Shown: positions 33,973 through 42,284 of the stretch, piece by piece
Numbering within the stretch: the stretch's first letter is position 1
Layout: each line of letters begins with the position of its first letter
Source of the DNA: Synergistaceae bacterium
GTDB taxonomy: Bacteria > Synergistota > Synergistia > Synergistales > Aminobacteriaceae
Direction of reading: 5' to 3'
Length of the DNA: 49,228 nucleotides
NCBI GenBank assembly: GCA_031272145.1
Contig: JAISUL010000027.1
Span: 1-49,228, forward strand
Translations under genes and position numbers: made by a program
Notes under the pieces: model-generated
What the model was told of the DNA's origin: nothing
The model's database searches: none
Seen by the model: only the letters and a program-made list of their open reading frames with translations

Positions 33973-36528
33973 ATGAAAGAACCCGCGAACGAGCCGCAGA
34001 CGCTCGCAAACGAGGATGGCGAGGGAAAACTGATCGGCCTGCGAGCCGCGAAGTGGAGGCTGTCACCGGACAAGCTTCGCAGGACTGCCGACCCTAAGGC
34101 GCTTCGCTCAGGCTCGTGCCAAACCACCGAGGGGATCAGGCCCCTTACTGGGCCAATCGGGCAGGAGCGCGCCGTTGAGTCCATGTCGTTCGGCCTTGAG
34201 GTGCACGGACGCGGATACAACATATTTTTGACGGGACGGCCCGGCAATGGCCGCACCAGCTACGCGCTCGAGCGCCTCAGGAAGCGGGCGAAGAGCCTGC
34301 CCCCGCAGGACGACTGGGTCTACGTTTACAACTTCGACGACCCGGGCGAGCCGCTTGCCGCGTGCCTTCCGGCCGGAAAGGGCAAGGAGTTCTGCTCCGC
34401 CCTCGACGAGCTGGTCGGCGAGCTCAAGGTCGCCATAAGCAAGGCCTTCGAGCAGAACCAGTACGAGGACGCAAAGGCGCAGTTCGTGAAGGTCTTTCAG
34501 GAGAAGGCCGGCGCGATCATGGACGAGCTCAAGGCTTGGTCGGCCAAGAAGGGCTTCTCGCTCAAGCGCACCCCGCAGGGCTTCGTGAACATCCCCCTCA
34601 TAGTGGTGAAGGACGAGGAGGGCAAGGCCGTCGTCCGCGAGATTCAGCAGGAGGAGTTCGAGGCCCTCCCCGACGAAAGGCAGAAGAAGTACCAGAACGC
34701 CTCCGAGGAGGTCTCCCAGAAGACCCTGCTCTCCCTGCGCAAGATCCGCGACATGGAGAAGGAGCTCAAGGAGAAGATCGGCAAGCTGGAGGCCGAGATA
34801 TGCCGCGCCGCGATAGCCCCGTACCTCGCCGACATCCGCGAGAAGTACGAGAGTAGTAAAGATGGCAAAGAAGGCGGGGAAGGTAAGGAAGATAAGGAAA
34901 AGCTCGCTTTGTCGGGCTGGTTTGACCTTCTGGCGGAGGACATCATCGAGAACTTCGGCGCGTTCGTCGCCGCCGTGAGGGATGAGTCCGCCGAGGTGGA
35001 CTTCAGCCGCTACTCGGCGAACCTCTTCGTCGGCCACGACCCGAAGGCCGGCGCGCCAGTCGTGTGGGAGACGAGCCCGACCTACTACAACCTAGTGGGG
35101 AAGGTCGAGTACGAGAGCCGGCAGGGCTACCTCTACACCGACTTCCGCCGCATCGTGGCCGGCGCGTTCCACAAGGCCAACGGCGGCTACCTCGTGCTGG
35201 ACGCCGAGAAGGTGCTCATGAACTTCATGTCGTGGGAAGCCATCAAGCGCGTCCTCCGCACAGGCGAGGCGAACATCGAGAACCTCGGCGAGCAGTTCGG
35301 CGCCGTGCCGGTGTCCTCCCTGCGCCCGACCCCCATCCCGATTGACCTCAAGATAATCATGATCGGCACGCCGTACATATACGAGCTTCTGCAGTACTAC
35401 GACCCGGAGTTTCACAAGATATTCAAGGTAAAAGCCGCGTTCGACTTCGACATGCCGAGGAACAGGAAGACCGAGAGGTCGATGGCGGCGTTCGTTGCGG
35501 GGGTGGTTCAGGCTGAGAAGCTGCTGCCGTTCAGCATGGATGCCGTGTCCGAGGTGCTCGACTGGGCAGGGCGCGAGGCGGAGGATCAGAGCCTGCTGTC
35601 GGTCGAGGTCGGCCCGATACGCGAGATTCTGATGGAGGCCAACGCCTGGGCTAAGCTGGACGACAAGGGGGCCGTGCTAGTCGACCGAGCCCACGTCAAG
35701 AAGGCCGTCAAGCACAGGAGGTACCGAGTTAGCCTCTACGAGGACAAGCTGCGGCGCGCGTTCGAGAACGGCGACGTGAGGGTGGACACGGAGGGCGAGG
35801 TGGTCGGGCAGATAAACGGCCTGTCCGTGGTGGACATGACGGACTACCGCTTCGGGCATCCGTCGCGCATAACGGCGAACGTCTACATGGGGCAGGAGGG
35901 AGTGGTCAACATCGAGCGCGAGGTCAAGATGACAGGCCCGATTCACAACAAGGGCCTGATGATCCTGTCAAGCTATATGGGGCGCAAGTACGCGGGCGAC
36001 ATGCCCCTGTCTCTGACCGCGCGCCTGACGTTCGAGCAGAGTTACGGCGGCATCGAGGGAGACAGCGCCTCGTCGACGGAGCTCTACTGCCTGCTGTCCG
36101 CGCTCTCCGGGCTGCCGCTGCGCCAGGGCGTGGCCGTGACTGGCTCGGTCGACCAGTTCGGGTCGGTGCAGCCCATAGGCGGCGTGAACGAGAAGATCGA
36201 GGGCTTTTTCGAGTACTGCCGCGCGAGGGGCTTGACCGGCGATCAGGGCGTGATGATCCCCAAGCAGAACGTGCGGCACCTGATGCTGAACGAGGAGGTG
36301 GTCGAGGCCGTGAAGGAGGGGAAGTTCTCGGTATGGGCGGTGGACACGGTGGACGAGGGCATAGAGATACTGACCGGCGTCAAGGCTGGGCGGGAGCGCG
36401 GCGGCGCCTTCCCGCGGCTTTCTGTCCACGGCCGGGTGAAGGCGCGCCTGAGGAAGCTCATGGAGGACGGCGCGAAGCTGAAGAAACGGCTGGAGGGGGA
36501 GGCCGGCAAAAATGACGCAGAACGGTAA
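33973..36528 (+). CDS. Lon-like ATP-dependent protease (COG1067, S16 family)
   Basis: The 851-residue protein lacks the classical Lon N-domain. TGRPGNGRTSYALERLRKRA is a Walker A in which Arg replaces the usual Lys, a substitution I recall in this subfamily. A long charged helical insertion follows (about residues 160-330). GGYLVLDAEKVLMNF includes Walker B. The protease domain from about residue 620 has GIEGDSASSTEL with the catalytic Ser and IGGVNEKIEGFFEYC with the catalytic Lys. Such proteins degrade misfolded or regulatory proteins. ATG 33973 is chosen; TTG 33955 is also in frame. The REase ORF begins inside its last 17 bases. Confidence 0.92.
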   Translation: MKEPANEPQTLANEDGEGKLIGLRAAKWRLSPDKLRRTADPKALRSGSCQTTEGIRPLTGPIGQERAVESMSFGLEVHGRGYNIFLTGRPGNGRTSYALERLRKRAKSLPPQDDWVYVYNFDDPGEPLAACLPAGKGKEFCSALDELVGELKVAISKAFEQNQYEDAKAQFVKVFQEKAGAIMDELKAWSAKKGFSLKRTPQGFVNIPLIVVKDEEGKAVVREIQQEEFEALPDERQKKYQNASEEVSQKTLLSLRKIRDMEKELKEKIGKLEAEICRAAIAPYLADIREKYESSKDGKEGGEGKEDKEKLALSGWFDLLAEDIIENFGAFVAAVRDESAEVDFSRYSANLFVGHDPKAGAPVVWETSPTYYNLVGKVEYESRQGYLYTDFRRIVAGAFHKANGGYLVLDAEKVLMNFMSWEAIKRVLRTGEANIENLGEQFGAVPVSSLRPTPIPIDLKIIMIGTPYIYELLQYYDPEFHKIFKVKAAFDFDMPRNRKTERSMAAFVAGVVQAEKLLPFSMDAVSEVLDWAGREAEDQSLLSVEVGPIREILMEANAWAKLDDKGAVLVDRAHVKKAVKHRRYRVSLYEDKLRRAFENGDVRVDTEGEVVGQINGLSVVDMTDYRFGHPSRITANVYMGQEGVVNIEREVKMTGPIHNKGLMILSSYMGRKYAGDMPLSLTARLTFEQSYGGIEGDSASSTELYCLLSALSGLPLRQGVAVTGSVDQFGSVQPIGGVNEKIEGFFEYCRARGLTGDQGVMIPKQNVRHLMLNEEVVEAVKEGKFSVWAVDTVDEGIEILTGVKAGRERGGAFPRLSVHGRVKARLRKLMEDGAKLKKRLEGEAGKNDAER

Positions 36529-36970
36529 GCCGTCCGTGAGCTGCATGCCGCGCACAAAAGAACCCCTCACTCTGCCATTGCTTTTTGATGCAGCTAAGGC
36601 GTTTTGTGTCGCGGAGTCGAAGATTGGCTTTCCCGAAATGTTCGGCGTGACGGACGGGAAAGCGGTCGGGACTTTTGTCGAGAAGCGACTGACAAACTAT
36701 TTACTGGAGCGCTTCGACTTTACGTGCGGAAACAGCGCATCCGGCATAGACCTGCCTGACCCATGCGTCAATACCGACATAAAGATCACAGAGGACGTCA
36801 ACATCCCCGGCGACGAAATCACTCGGAAGCTTTTAGCCGACGAGATCATCGCAAACGGCGTCACTCAGGGGTATCTAACAATATCCAACGCGTTGCAGTG
36901 GCGGCTTCAGTACAAGAGGGTCATTTCTCTAGCAAACGGCGTGAAGGGTGTCTTGAACTTTGATCTCTAA
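36512..36970 (+). CDS. Restriction endonuclease-like protein, apparently internally deleted
   Basis: The 152-residue product contains FGVTDGKAVGTFVEKRL and SGIDLPDPCVNTDIKIT, resembling the start and PD-(D/E)xK core of a type II restriction-enzyme family that is encoded with N6-adenine methylases. It then passes almost directly to QGYLTISNALQWRLQY, which I recall as the C-terminal block of the same family. Known members, from memory, are about 250-300 residues, so roughly 100 central residues seem to be missing. Catalytic activity is doubtful. ATG 36512 overlaps the Lon-like gene; ATG 36545 is an alternative start matching the point where base composition drops. The methylase gene overlaps its end by 11 bases. 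Confidence 0.6.
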   Translation: MTQNGKPSVSCMPRTKEPLTLPLLFDAAKAFCVAESKIGFPEMFGVTDGKAVGTFVEKRLTNYLLERFDFTCGNSASGIDLPDPCVNTDIKITEDVNIPGDEITRKLLADEIIANGVTQGYLTISNALQWRLQYKRVISLANGVKGVLNFDL

Positions 36971-38522
36971 GGATCAACCCACTGCGCGGGAGATCGTTGA
37001 ATACGGAGATTATCAGACTCCAGCGCCGTTTGCCGCGGCGGTATGCCGAAAACTACGGGCGTTCTATGGATTGGCGCCTATGACGGTGATCGAGCCTACC
37101 TTTGGCAATGGTGGCTTTTTCAGAGGCATCTTGTCAGAGTTCCCTGGCGTTAGGGCGCTCTACGGCGTTGAGATCAACGAACAGCATTACGCGCAAGCTA
37201 TGCGGCTCGTTTCCGAAATGGGAAAAGCTCTGCCAGCTGCTCTCCACGTTAAGCTGTTTAACGATGATATATTTTCTTTCGATTTCGGCAGTATCAAAAA
37301 AACCCTGTTGCCAGACGAACCCGTGCTGATAGTTGGCAACCCGCCGTGGGGCACAAATGCGCGGCTTTCGTTGATGGGGAGCTCAAACCTGCCAGTCAAA
37401 AGCAACTTCAAGAAATGTTCGGGGCTGGATGCCATCACGGGGAAAGGCAATTTCGACCTGGCCGAAACGATCATCATTCGGCTGCTGCACGAGTTTGGCG
37501 AGTACGACTACACTCTAGCTATGCTTTGCAAAAGCGTCGTCGCCAAAAACATGGTTCGTGATATGAACGTGCTGCCGTTTAACATGTCGACGGTCGATTT
37601 CTTTACCTTCGACGCCCGCGAAGTCTTTGGCACGGACTGCGATGCCGGGCTTTTGGTTATACGCGCCGGTGATACTAGAGCTCATTTTTGTAGCGTGTAC
37701 GACTTAGAAAGTCTTGCTCCGATAAAACAGTTTGGTTGGTCCGGCGGCTTATTTTGCTCGGATTTAATGCAGTGCAGCTCCGGCATCAACGGTGCATGCC
37801 AGTTCGAGTGGCGGCAGGGAATTAAGCACGACTGCTCCAAGGTCATGGAGCTGAAGCGCAAGGGCGAAGTAGGTCGGTACGAAAACGGTTTTGGGGAGAT
37901 ATGCGAGTTTCGTTTGGGGAAATACGTCTACCCGCTGGCCAAAAGCTCCGACATAAGGTCGCGGGAGGTAACCGAAACGAAAAGGTGCGTGATCGTGCCC
38001 CAAAAGAGAGTAGGCGGCGACACGTCGACGATCAAGAACGACGACCCATCTCTGTGGAGCTATCTGACGAGGCACGAAAATCTCCTAAGCTCGCGCAAAT
38101 CGGTATTAAACAAAAAATCTCCGCCATTCTCGATATTCGGCGTCGGAGACTATTCGTTCGCTAAGTATAAGGTGGGAATTTCAGGATTTTATAAGACCCC
38201 TGTGTTCTCTCTTGTACACGGTGAATATCCGGTCATGCTTGATGATACGTGCTACTTCATAGGATTCGACAGATTGAGCGACGCTTTGTTCACGGTTGCC
38301 CTGCTGAACCAAAATGAAACGATCGATTTTTTGAGGTCGATCGCGTTCTTGGACTCAAAACGCCCATATACAAAGGAAATCCTTAAGCAGATCGACCTGC
38401 TTAAACTAGCACGGCGCGTCGATTTCAAAGCCGTCGCCGAGTTTGCGGCATCGATGCCTGGCATGTATAGTGTTACGGAAGAAGCGTTTGATCTTTATAG
38501 AAAGATGGTGTTGCCGATATGA
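36960..38522 (+). CDS. N6-adenine DNA methyltransferase of an R-M system
   Basis: The product has 520 residues from TTG 36960 (AAGGGTG upstream). VIEPTFGNGGFFRGIL is the SAM-binding motif I and VLIVGNPPWGTNARLS contains the NPPW catalytic motif of N6-adenine methylases (gamma-type order). The C-terminal half (YSFAKYKVGISGFYK, then DLLKLARRVDF) is the target-recognition part. Base composition is lower in G+C and codon use differs from neighbours, which suggests transfer. It overlaps the REASE-like ORF and is itself overlapped by nth (ATGA). The recognition sequence cannot be predicted. Confidence 0.9.
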   Translation: MISKDQPTAREIVEYGDYQTPAPFAAAVCRKLRAFYGLAPMTVIEPTFGNGGFFRGILSEFPGVRALYGVEINEQHYAQAMRLVSEMGKALPAALHVKLFNDDIFSFDFGSIKKTLLPDEPVLIVGNPPWGTNARLSLMGSSNLPVKSNFKKCSGLDAITGKGNFDLAETIIIRLLHEFGEYDYTLAMLCKSVVAKNMVRDMNVLPFNMSTVDFFTFDAREVFGTDCDAGLLVIRAGDTRAHFCSVYDLESLAPIKQFGWSGGLFCSDLMQCSSGINGACQFEWRQGIKHDCSKVMELKRKGEVGRYENGFGEICEFRLGKYVYPLAKSSDIRSREVTETKRCVIVPQKRVGGDTSTIKNDDPSLWSYLTRHENLLSSRKSVLNKKSPPFSIFGVGDYSFAKYKVGISGFYKTPVFSLVHGEYPVMLDDTCYFIGFDRLSDALFTVALLNQNETIDFLRSIAFLDSKRPYTKEILKQIDLLKLARRVDFKAVAEFAASMPGMYSVTEEAFDLYRKMVLPI

Positions 38523-39205
38523 CGCCAGCACGTCGCGGCAGTCATTCCTCGCAGCTGCTCCACCTCCTGGACGTCCTCGAATCCCGCTACCACAACGAAG
38601 CCGACCCAACCCTCGCCGAGAGGCTGCGCCACGACGAGCCGCTCGACGGGCTTATCTTAACCCTGCTCTCCCAGCACACAAACGACCGCAACCGCGACGC
38701 GGCCTTCGCCAGGCTGAAGGAGAGATACCCAATATGGGAGGACGCAGCGAACGCCGCTCCCGCCGCCGTGGAGGACGCGGTGAGGCCGGCTGGGCTCGCC
38801 CCGACAAAGAGCGGACGCATACTTGAAATTCTCGCCATCGTGAGGTCGGACTTCGGGGCGTACTCCCTGAGCTCGCTTAGGCGCCGCGAACGGGACGACG
38901 CGAAGAGCTACCTTATGTCACTGCCAGGCGTAGGGGAGAAGACCGCCTCGTGCGTCCTGCTGTTCGACCTTGGGATGCCGGCCTTCCCGGTCGACACCCA
39001 CATAGCGAGGGTGTGCCGCAGGATCGGAGTAGAGGCCTCCACGCCAGAGGAAATATGCGCCACCCTGGAGCGTGACGTCCCTCAAATTCGCTATCTCGGA
39101 GGGCACGTGAACATCATTCAGCACGGCAGAACCATATGCCGGGCACGCTCTCCTCTGTGCGACGAGTGCCCAGCGGCGTCGCTGTGCCAAAACAAAACGC
39201 CGTAG
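38519..39205 (+). CDS. nth: Endonuclease III (Nth), DNA glycosylase/AP lyase
   Basis: The 228-residue protein removes oxidised pyrimidines from DNA. LSQHTNDRNRDAAFARL is the N-terminal helix, LPGVGEKTASCVLLF the helix-hairpin-helix with the catalytic Lys, and PVDTHIARVCRR contains the catalytic Asp. The C-terminal Cys set CRARSPLCDECPAASLC (C-x6-C-x2-C-x5-C) binds [4Fe-4S]. ATG 38519 overlaps the methylase stop. GC content returns to the genomic norm here, so nth belongs to the backbone while the R-M pair looks inserted. Its stop is 5 bp from the convergent ATPase gene. Confidence 0.95.
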   Translation: MTPARRGSHSSQLLHLLDVLESRYHNEADPTLAERLRHDEPLDGLILTLLSQHTNDRNRDAAFARLKERYPIWEDAANAAPAAVEDAVRPAGLAPTKSGRILEILAIVRSDFGAYSLSSLRRRERDDAKSYLMSLPGVGEKTASCVLLFDLGMPAFPVDTHIARVCRRIGVEASTPEEICATLERDVPQIRYLGGHVNIIQHGRTICRARSPLCDECPAASLCQNKTP

Positions 39206-39210
39206 GCCGC

Positions 39211-40146
39211 TTATATTGCGACTTCGTTGATTTTCACGTTTACTTTCTTGACCTCCATGCCGGTAAAGAAGCTTAACCCGACTCTTATCTTTTTCTGGAG
39301 CAGCCGGCCTAGGTTGAGCATGGTCATTCCGTCGAGGGCTATGTCGATCACGAGGTTCACGACTAGCGCGTCGCCGTCGGTTTCGACTCCGAGCTCTTTG
39401 ACCTGCCTGACGTGGTCTCCGACTATGACGAGGCGGCGGATCATGGCCAGTATTGCCTCCTCCTCAACGACAACGCGGCCGTCGAAGCTGAACGGCGGCT
39501 TGACCACGGTTCGGTCGGCGTCGGCGCCCTTGTCTCTGCCCTTGAAGAGGTCTTTCAGCTGGCTCACCAGCTTGCCGGCGAAGTTACGCTGAATCTGCGT
39601 GCGCGAGACCGGCACGACGTGCTGCTTTTTTTCGCGGCGTTCGCGCAGGGCGCTGTCTATGTCCTCGGCTGATGCCACGTCCGCTATGTCCAAGACGCGC
39701 GACGGCGCGCTCAGGCCGAGCTTTTCGGCGATCTTCTCCATCATGCCGCGCGACGTGGCTATGACCATCACGCGGCACGGGGCGTGGGCTGCGAGGAACT
39801 CCGTCACCTCGCGCCTGTGCGGTTCGTACTCGAATATCGCCCGCCTTATGGCGCGCACCATGTTCTTCTCGGCCTTCGCGCTCTTGCCCGCCATTATCTG
39901 CCCCCGCGCGACAACGAGGCCGTCGTCCACGACGAAGTCCACGCCGTTCTGCCGCGCGACCTGCGACGCCCTTTGGCTCTTGCCCGTGCCTGCCGCCCCG
40001 ACAAACCCGATCACCTCAATTGATGAAAGAGCAGTAGCAGGAGTAGGGGCAGGGCCGGGGCAGGGGTCAGGGTCAGGGTCAGTAAAATACTCAGGCATCG
40101 GCGGTCTCGAAGGCGACGGTTGCTCCGAGTGAGCGGAGTTTTTCAT
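39211..40146 (-). CDS. P-loop ATPase fused to an Asp23-like domain
   Basis: The 311-residue protein has a Pro/Asp-rich N-terminus (FTDPDPDPCPGPAP, from a 6-bp DNA repeat near 40060-40082). The P-loop GAAGTGKS at 50-57 is followed by DFVVDDGLVVARGQIMAG and AEKNMVRAIRRAIFEYEPHR, then VMVIATSRGM, a kinase/ATPase-like core. Residues about 225-311 resemble Asp23/Gls24 proteins: VVVEEEAILAMIRRL, a beta-rich middle and the ending GMEVKKVNVKINEV. Asp23 proteins are associated with envelope stress in Firmicutes. I do not know a characterised protein with this fusion. The start at ATG 40146 (GAGG upstream) lies inside the murA 3' end, so the two genes are cotranscribed. Confidence 0.75.
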   Translation of the reverse strand: MKNSAHSEQPSPSRPPMPEYFTDPDPDPCPGPAPTPATALSSIEVIGFVGAAGTGKSQRASQVARQNGVDFVVDDGLVVARGQIMAGKSAKAEKNMVRAIRRAIFEYEPHRREVTEFLAAHAPCRVMVIATSRGMMEKIAEKLGLSAPSRVLDIADVASAEDIDSALRERREKKQHVVPVSRTQIQRNFAGKLVSQLKDLFKGRDKGADADRTVVKPPFSFDGRVVVEEEAILAMIRRLVIVGDHVRQVKELGVETDGDALVVNLVIDIALDGMTMLNLGRLLQKKIRVGLSFFTGMEVKKVNVKINEVAI

Positions 40147-41377
40147 CCATATCCTCGTAGCCGCGAAGGACGTGCTCCACGTTTTCCACGAGGGACTCGC
40201 CCTTGGCCGCGAGGCCGGCTAGGATGAGCGCTGCCCCGGCCCGAAGGTCTGTCGCAGCGACCGACACCCCGTCCAGGCTCCTCACGCCGCTTATGACGGC
40301 CGTGTTTCCCTTTATGTCGATCTTGGCGCCCATGCGGTTGAGCTCCGCCGTGTAGAGGAAGCGGCCCTGGAATATGTTCTCCTCGACCAAGCTGACCCCG
40401 TTCGCAAGGGAGAGGGCAGCCACGATCTGGGGCTGCATGTCGGTCGGGAAGCCGGGAAACGGCATGGTCTTGACCGAGACGGGCTTCAGGCGGCCAGTCG
40501 GCTGCCTCACCGCGACGGAGGCCGAGCTTTCCGAGCGCGCCACGGAGAACGCCACCCCCGCCTCCTCCAGCTTTGCGAGGAGCGCGTCGATGTGCTCAGG
40601 CACGACGTCCTCGACCGTGACGTCGCCGCCCGTCATGATCCCAGCTAAGATGTAGGTGCAGGCCTCGATCCTGTCCGGTATGACGCGGGCGGAGCAGCTC
40701 TTGAGGTCGTCCGAGCCGGCGACGCGGACGCAGCCTATTCCGTCGGCGTCCACCGCCACGCCCATTCCGCGCAGGGCTGCGACGAGGTTCTCTATCTCCG
40801 GCTCCCGCGCTGTGTTCTCCAGTATGGTCTCTCCCTTGGCGCAGGCCGCGGCCATCATGAGGTTCTCTGTGGCGCCGACCGAGGGGAAGTCGAGGTATAT
40901 GCGGCGCCCGACGAGGCGCCGTGCCTTGGCGTAGACCGCGCCGCCGCGTATGTCGACCTCGGCGCCCATCTGGACGAGTCCCTTCAGGTGCAGGTCTATC
41001 GGGCGGCTGCCTATGGAGCACCCGCCGGGAAGCGGCATGACGACGCGTCCGCACCGCGCAAGGAGCGGCCCCAGCACGAGGGACGACGCCCTCATCTTGC
41101 GCACAAGCGGCTCCGGCGCCTCGCAGCTCACCGAGTCCGGCGTGTCGAAGACCACGGTGTTCCTTTCGTCGGGATCGCGCTTGACCGAGACGCCCAGCGC
41201 GCTCAGCAGCTCGATCATAGTTCCGGTATCGTTGAGGTCAGGGACGTTGGCCAGTCTCATGCCGCGTCCCCTGAGCAGAAGGCAGGCCGCCATGACCGGC
41301 AGCGCCGCGTTCTTAGCGCCCTGCGTCTTGACCCTTCCCTTGAGCGGTACTCCGCCCGCGATTCTCATTCTCTCCAT
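40091..41377 (-). CDS. murA: UDP-N-acetylglucosamine 1-carboxyvinyltransferase MurA
   Basis: First committed step of peptidoglycan synthesis: transfer of enolpyruvate from PEP to UDP-GlcNAc in the cytoplasm. The product has 428 residues. GGVPLKGRVKTQGAKNAALP contains the catalytic Lys-Asn pair, PLPGGCSIGSRPIDLHLKGL carries the active-site Cys (the fosfomycin target), and FPGFPTDMQPQ is the later substrate loop. The last 56 bases overlap the ATPase-Asp23 gene on the same strand. A TATAAT lies at 41413-41408 on the minus strand. Confidence 0.97.
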   Translation of the reverse strand: MERMRIAGGVPLKGRVKTQGAKNAALPVMAACLLLRGRGMRLANVPDLNDTGTMIELLSALGVSVKRDPDERNTVVFDTPDSVSCEAPEPLVRKMRASSLVLGPLLARCGRVVMPLPGGCSIGSRPIDLHLKGLVQMGAEVDIRGGAVYAKARRLVGRRIYLDFPSVGATENLMMAAACAKGETILENTAREPEIENLVAALRGMGVAVDADGIGCVRVAGSDDLKSCSARVIPDRIEACTYILAGIMTGGDVTVEDVVPEHIDALLAKLEEAGVAFSVARSESSASVAVRQPTGRLKPVSVKTMPFPGFPTDMQPQIVAALSLANGVSLVEENIFQGRFLYTAELNRMGAKIDIKGNTAVISGVRSLDGVSVAATDLRAGAALILAGLAAKGESLVENVEHVLRGYEDMDEKLRSLGATVAFETADA

Positions 41378-41407
41378 GCACCGAGCACTCCCTTGGCGAG
41401 ATGGTTT

Positions 41408-41413
41408 ATTATA
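41408..41413 (-). promoter_or_regulatory. -10 element for murA
   Basis: TATAAT on the minus strand, 31 bp before the murA ATG in the divergent 88-bp gap shared with the MT-A70 gene. A matching -35 is not strong. Confidence 0.45.
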
Positions 41414-41465
41414 GCAGGGACGGCGCAGGCCGCGCCTTAGGAAAGCATTAGGGGAGGTAAAAATT

Positions 41466-42032
41466 ATGAAGTATCAGGTCGTTTACGCCGACCCGCCGTG
41501 GAAGTACCTATGGGGAGAGGGCAAGGACGGCGGGTATTTCGCGCCGGAAAAACACTATGAGACCATGAGCACCGACGACATCTGCGCCCTCGACGTCAAG
41601 GTTCTGCGGGACAAGAACTGCGCCCTCTTCCTCTGGGCTACGATGCCAGCCCTGCCGGACGCCTTCCGGGTCATGGAGGCGTGGGGCTTCAAATACAAGA
41701 CGTGCGCCTTCTCGTGGATCAAGACGCGGAAGGACGGGCTGCCTCTGAGCGGCATGGGGAGCTACACCAAGTCGAACGTCGAGCTCTGCCTGCTCGGCAT
41801 GAGGGGGCACATCAAGTCCGTGGACAAGACCGTACCTCAGGTCGTGATGCACGAGCGGCTGGGTCACTCCGTCAAGCCGCCGGTCGTCCGGGAGAGGATC
41901 GTGAGGCTCTTCGGGGACGTAAGCCGAGTGGAGCTATTCGCGCGGCAGAGGGTAGACGGGTGGGACGCCATAGGATATGGGATAGACGGGGTGAGCGTTC
42001 AGGATAAAATCCGGCTGGCTAGCGGAGCATAA
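41466..42032 (+). CDS. MT-A70 family adenine methyltransferase (solitary)
   Basis: The product has 188 residues with a strong AGGGGAGG site before ATG 41466. VVYADPPWKY is the catalytic DPPW motif. LFLWATMPALPDAFRVMEAW, FKYKTCAFSWIKTRK and SKSNVELCLLGMRGH-type (KSNVELCLLGMRGH) blocks are typical of bacterial and phage MT-A70 enzymes, and KPPVVRERIVRLFGD with VELFARQRVDGWDAIGY closes the fold. It methylates adenine N6 in DNA, probably as an orphan modification enzyme since no nuclease is adjacent. A strong terminator follows. Confidence 0.94.
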   Translation: MKYQVVYADPPWKYLWGEGKDGGYFAPEKHYETMSTDDICALDVKVLRDKNCALFLWATMPALPDAFRVMEAWGFKYKTCAFSWIKTRKDGLPLSGMGSYTKSNVELCLLGMRGHIKSVDKTVPQVVMHERLGHSVKPPVVRERIVRLFGDVSRVELFARQRVDGWDAIGYGIDGVSVQDKIRLASGA

Positions 42033-42047
42033 AACATAATAATATGT

Positions 42048-42077
42048 GGATGGGGACGTTCCCATCCGCTTTTTTTT
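42048..42077 (+). terminator. Intrinsic terminator after the MT-A70 gene
   Basis: GGATGGG (42048-42054) pairs with CCCATCC (42061-42067), followed by GC and eight U. Confidence 0.9.
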
Positions 42078-42117
42078 GCTCCGCCTTTTTCCGCGGGGTT
42101 TACCTATCAATTCCCCC

Positions 42118-42144
42118 TCAAGCTATCCCCCCTGCCTCCGATTA
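42118..42144 (+). promoter_or_regulatory. Candidate sigma-28 promoter for flagellin
   Basis: TCAAGCTA, 11-nt spacer, TCCGATTA: similar to the sigma-28 consensus TAAAGTTT-N11-GCCGATAA (5/8 and 6/8 matches, exact spacing). It leaves an untranslated leader of about 135 nt before the flagellin ATG. Confidence 0.5.
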
Positions 42145-42284
42145 GGATAAACGGGCATGGATGCTCGACTTGTCGCGCATGGACGCGCGAAAACATAGGC
42201 GCTGCAATAAGTTGACCAAGGAGGGTCTCGTTTTATCGGTTATGTGTCAAGAGGCAATAGGAGCCTCGAAGACAGGAGGTAGCA

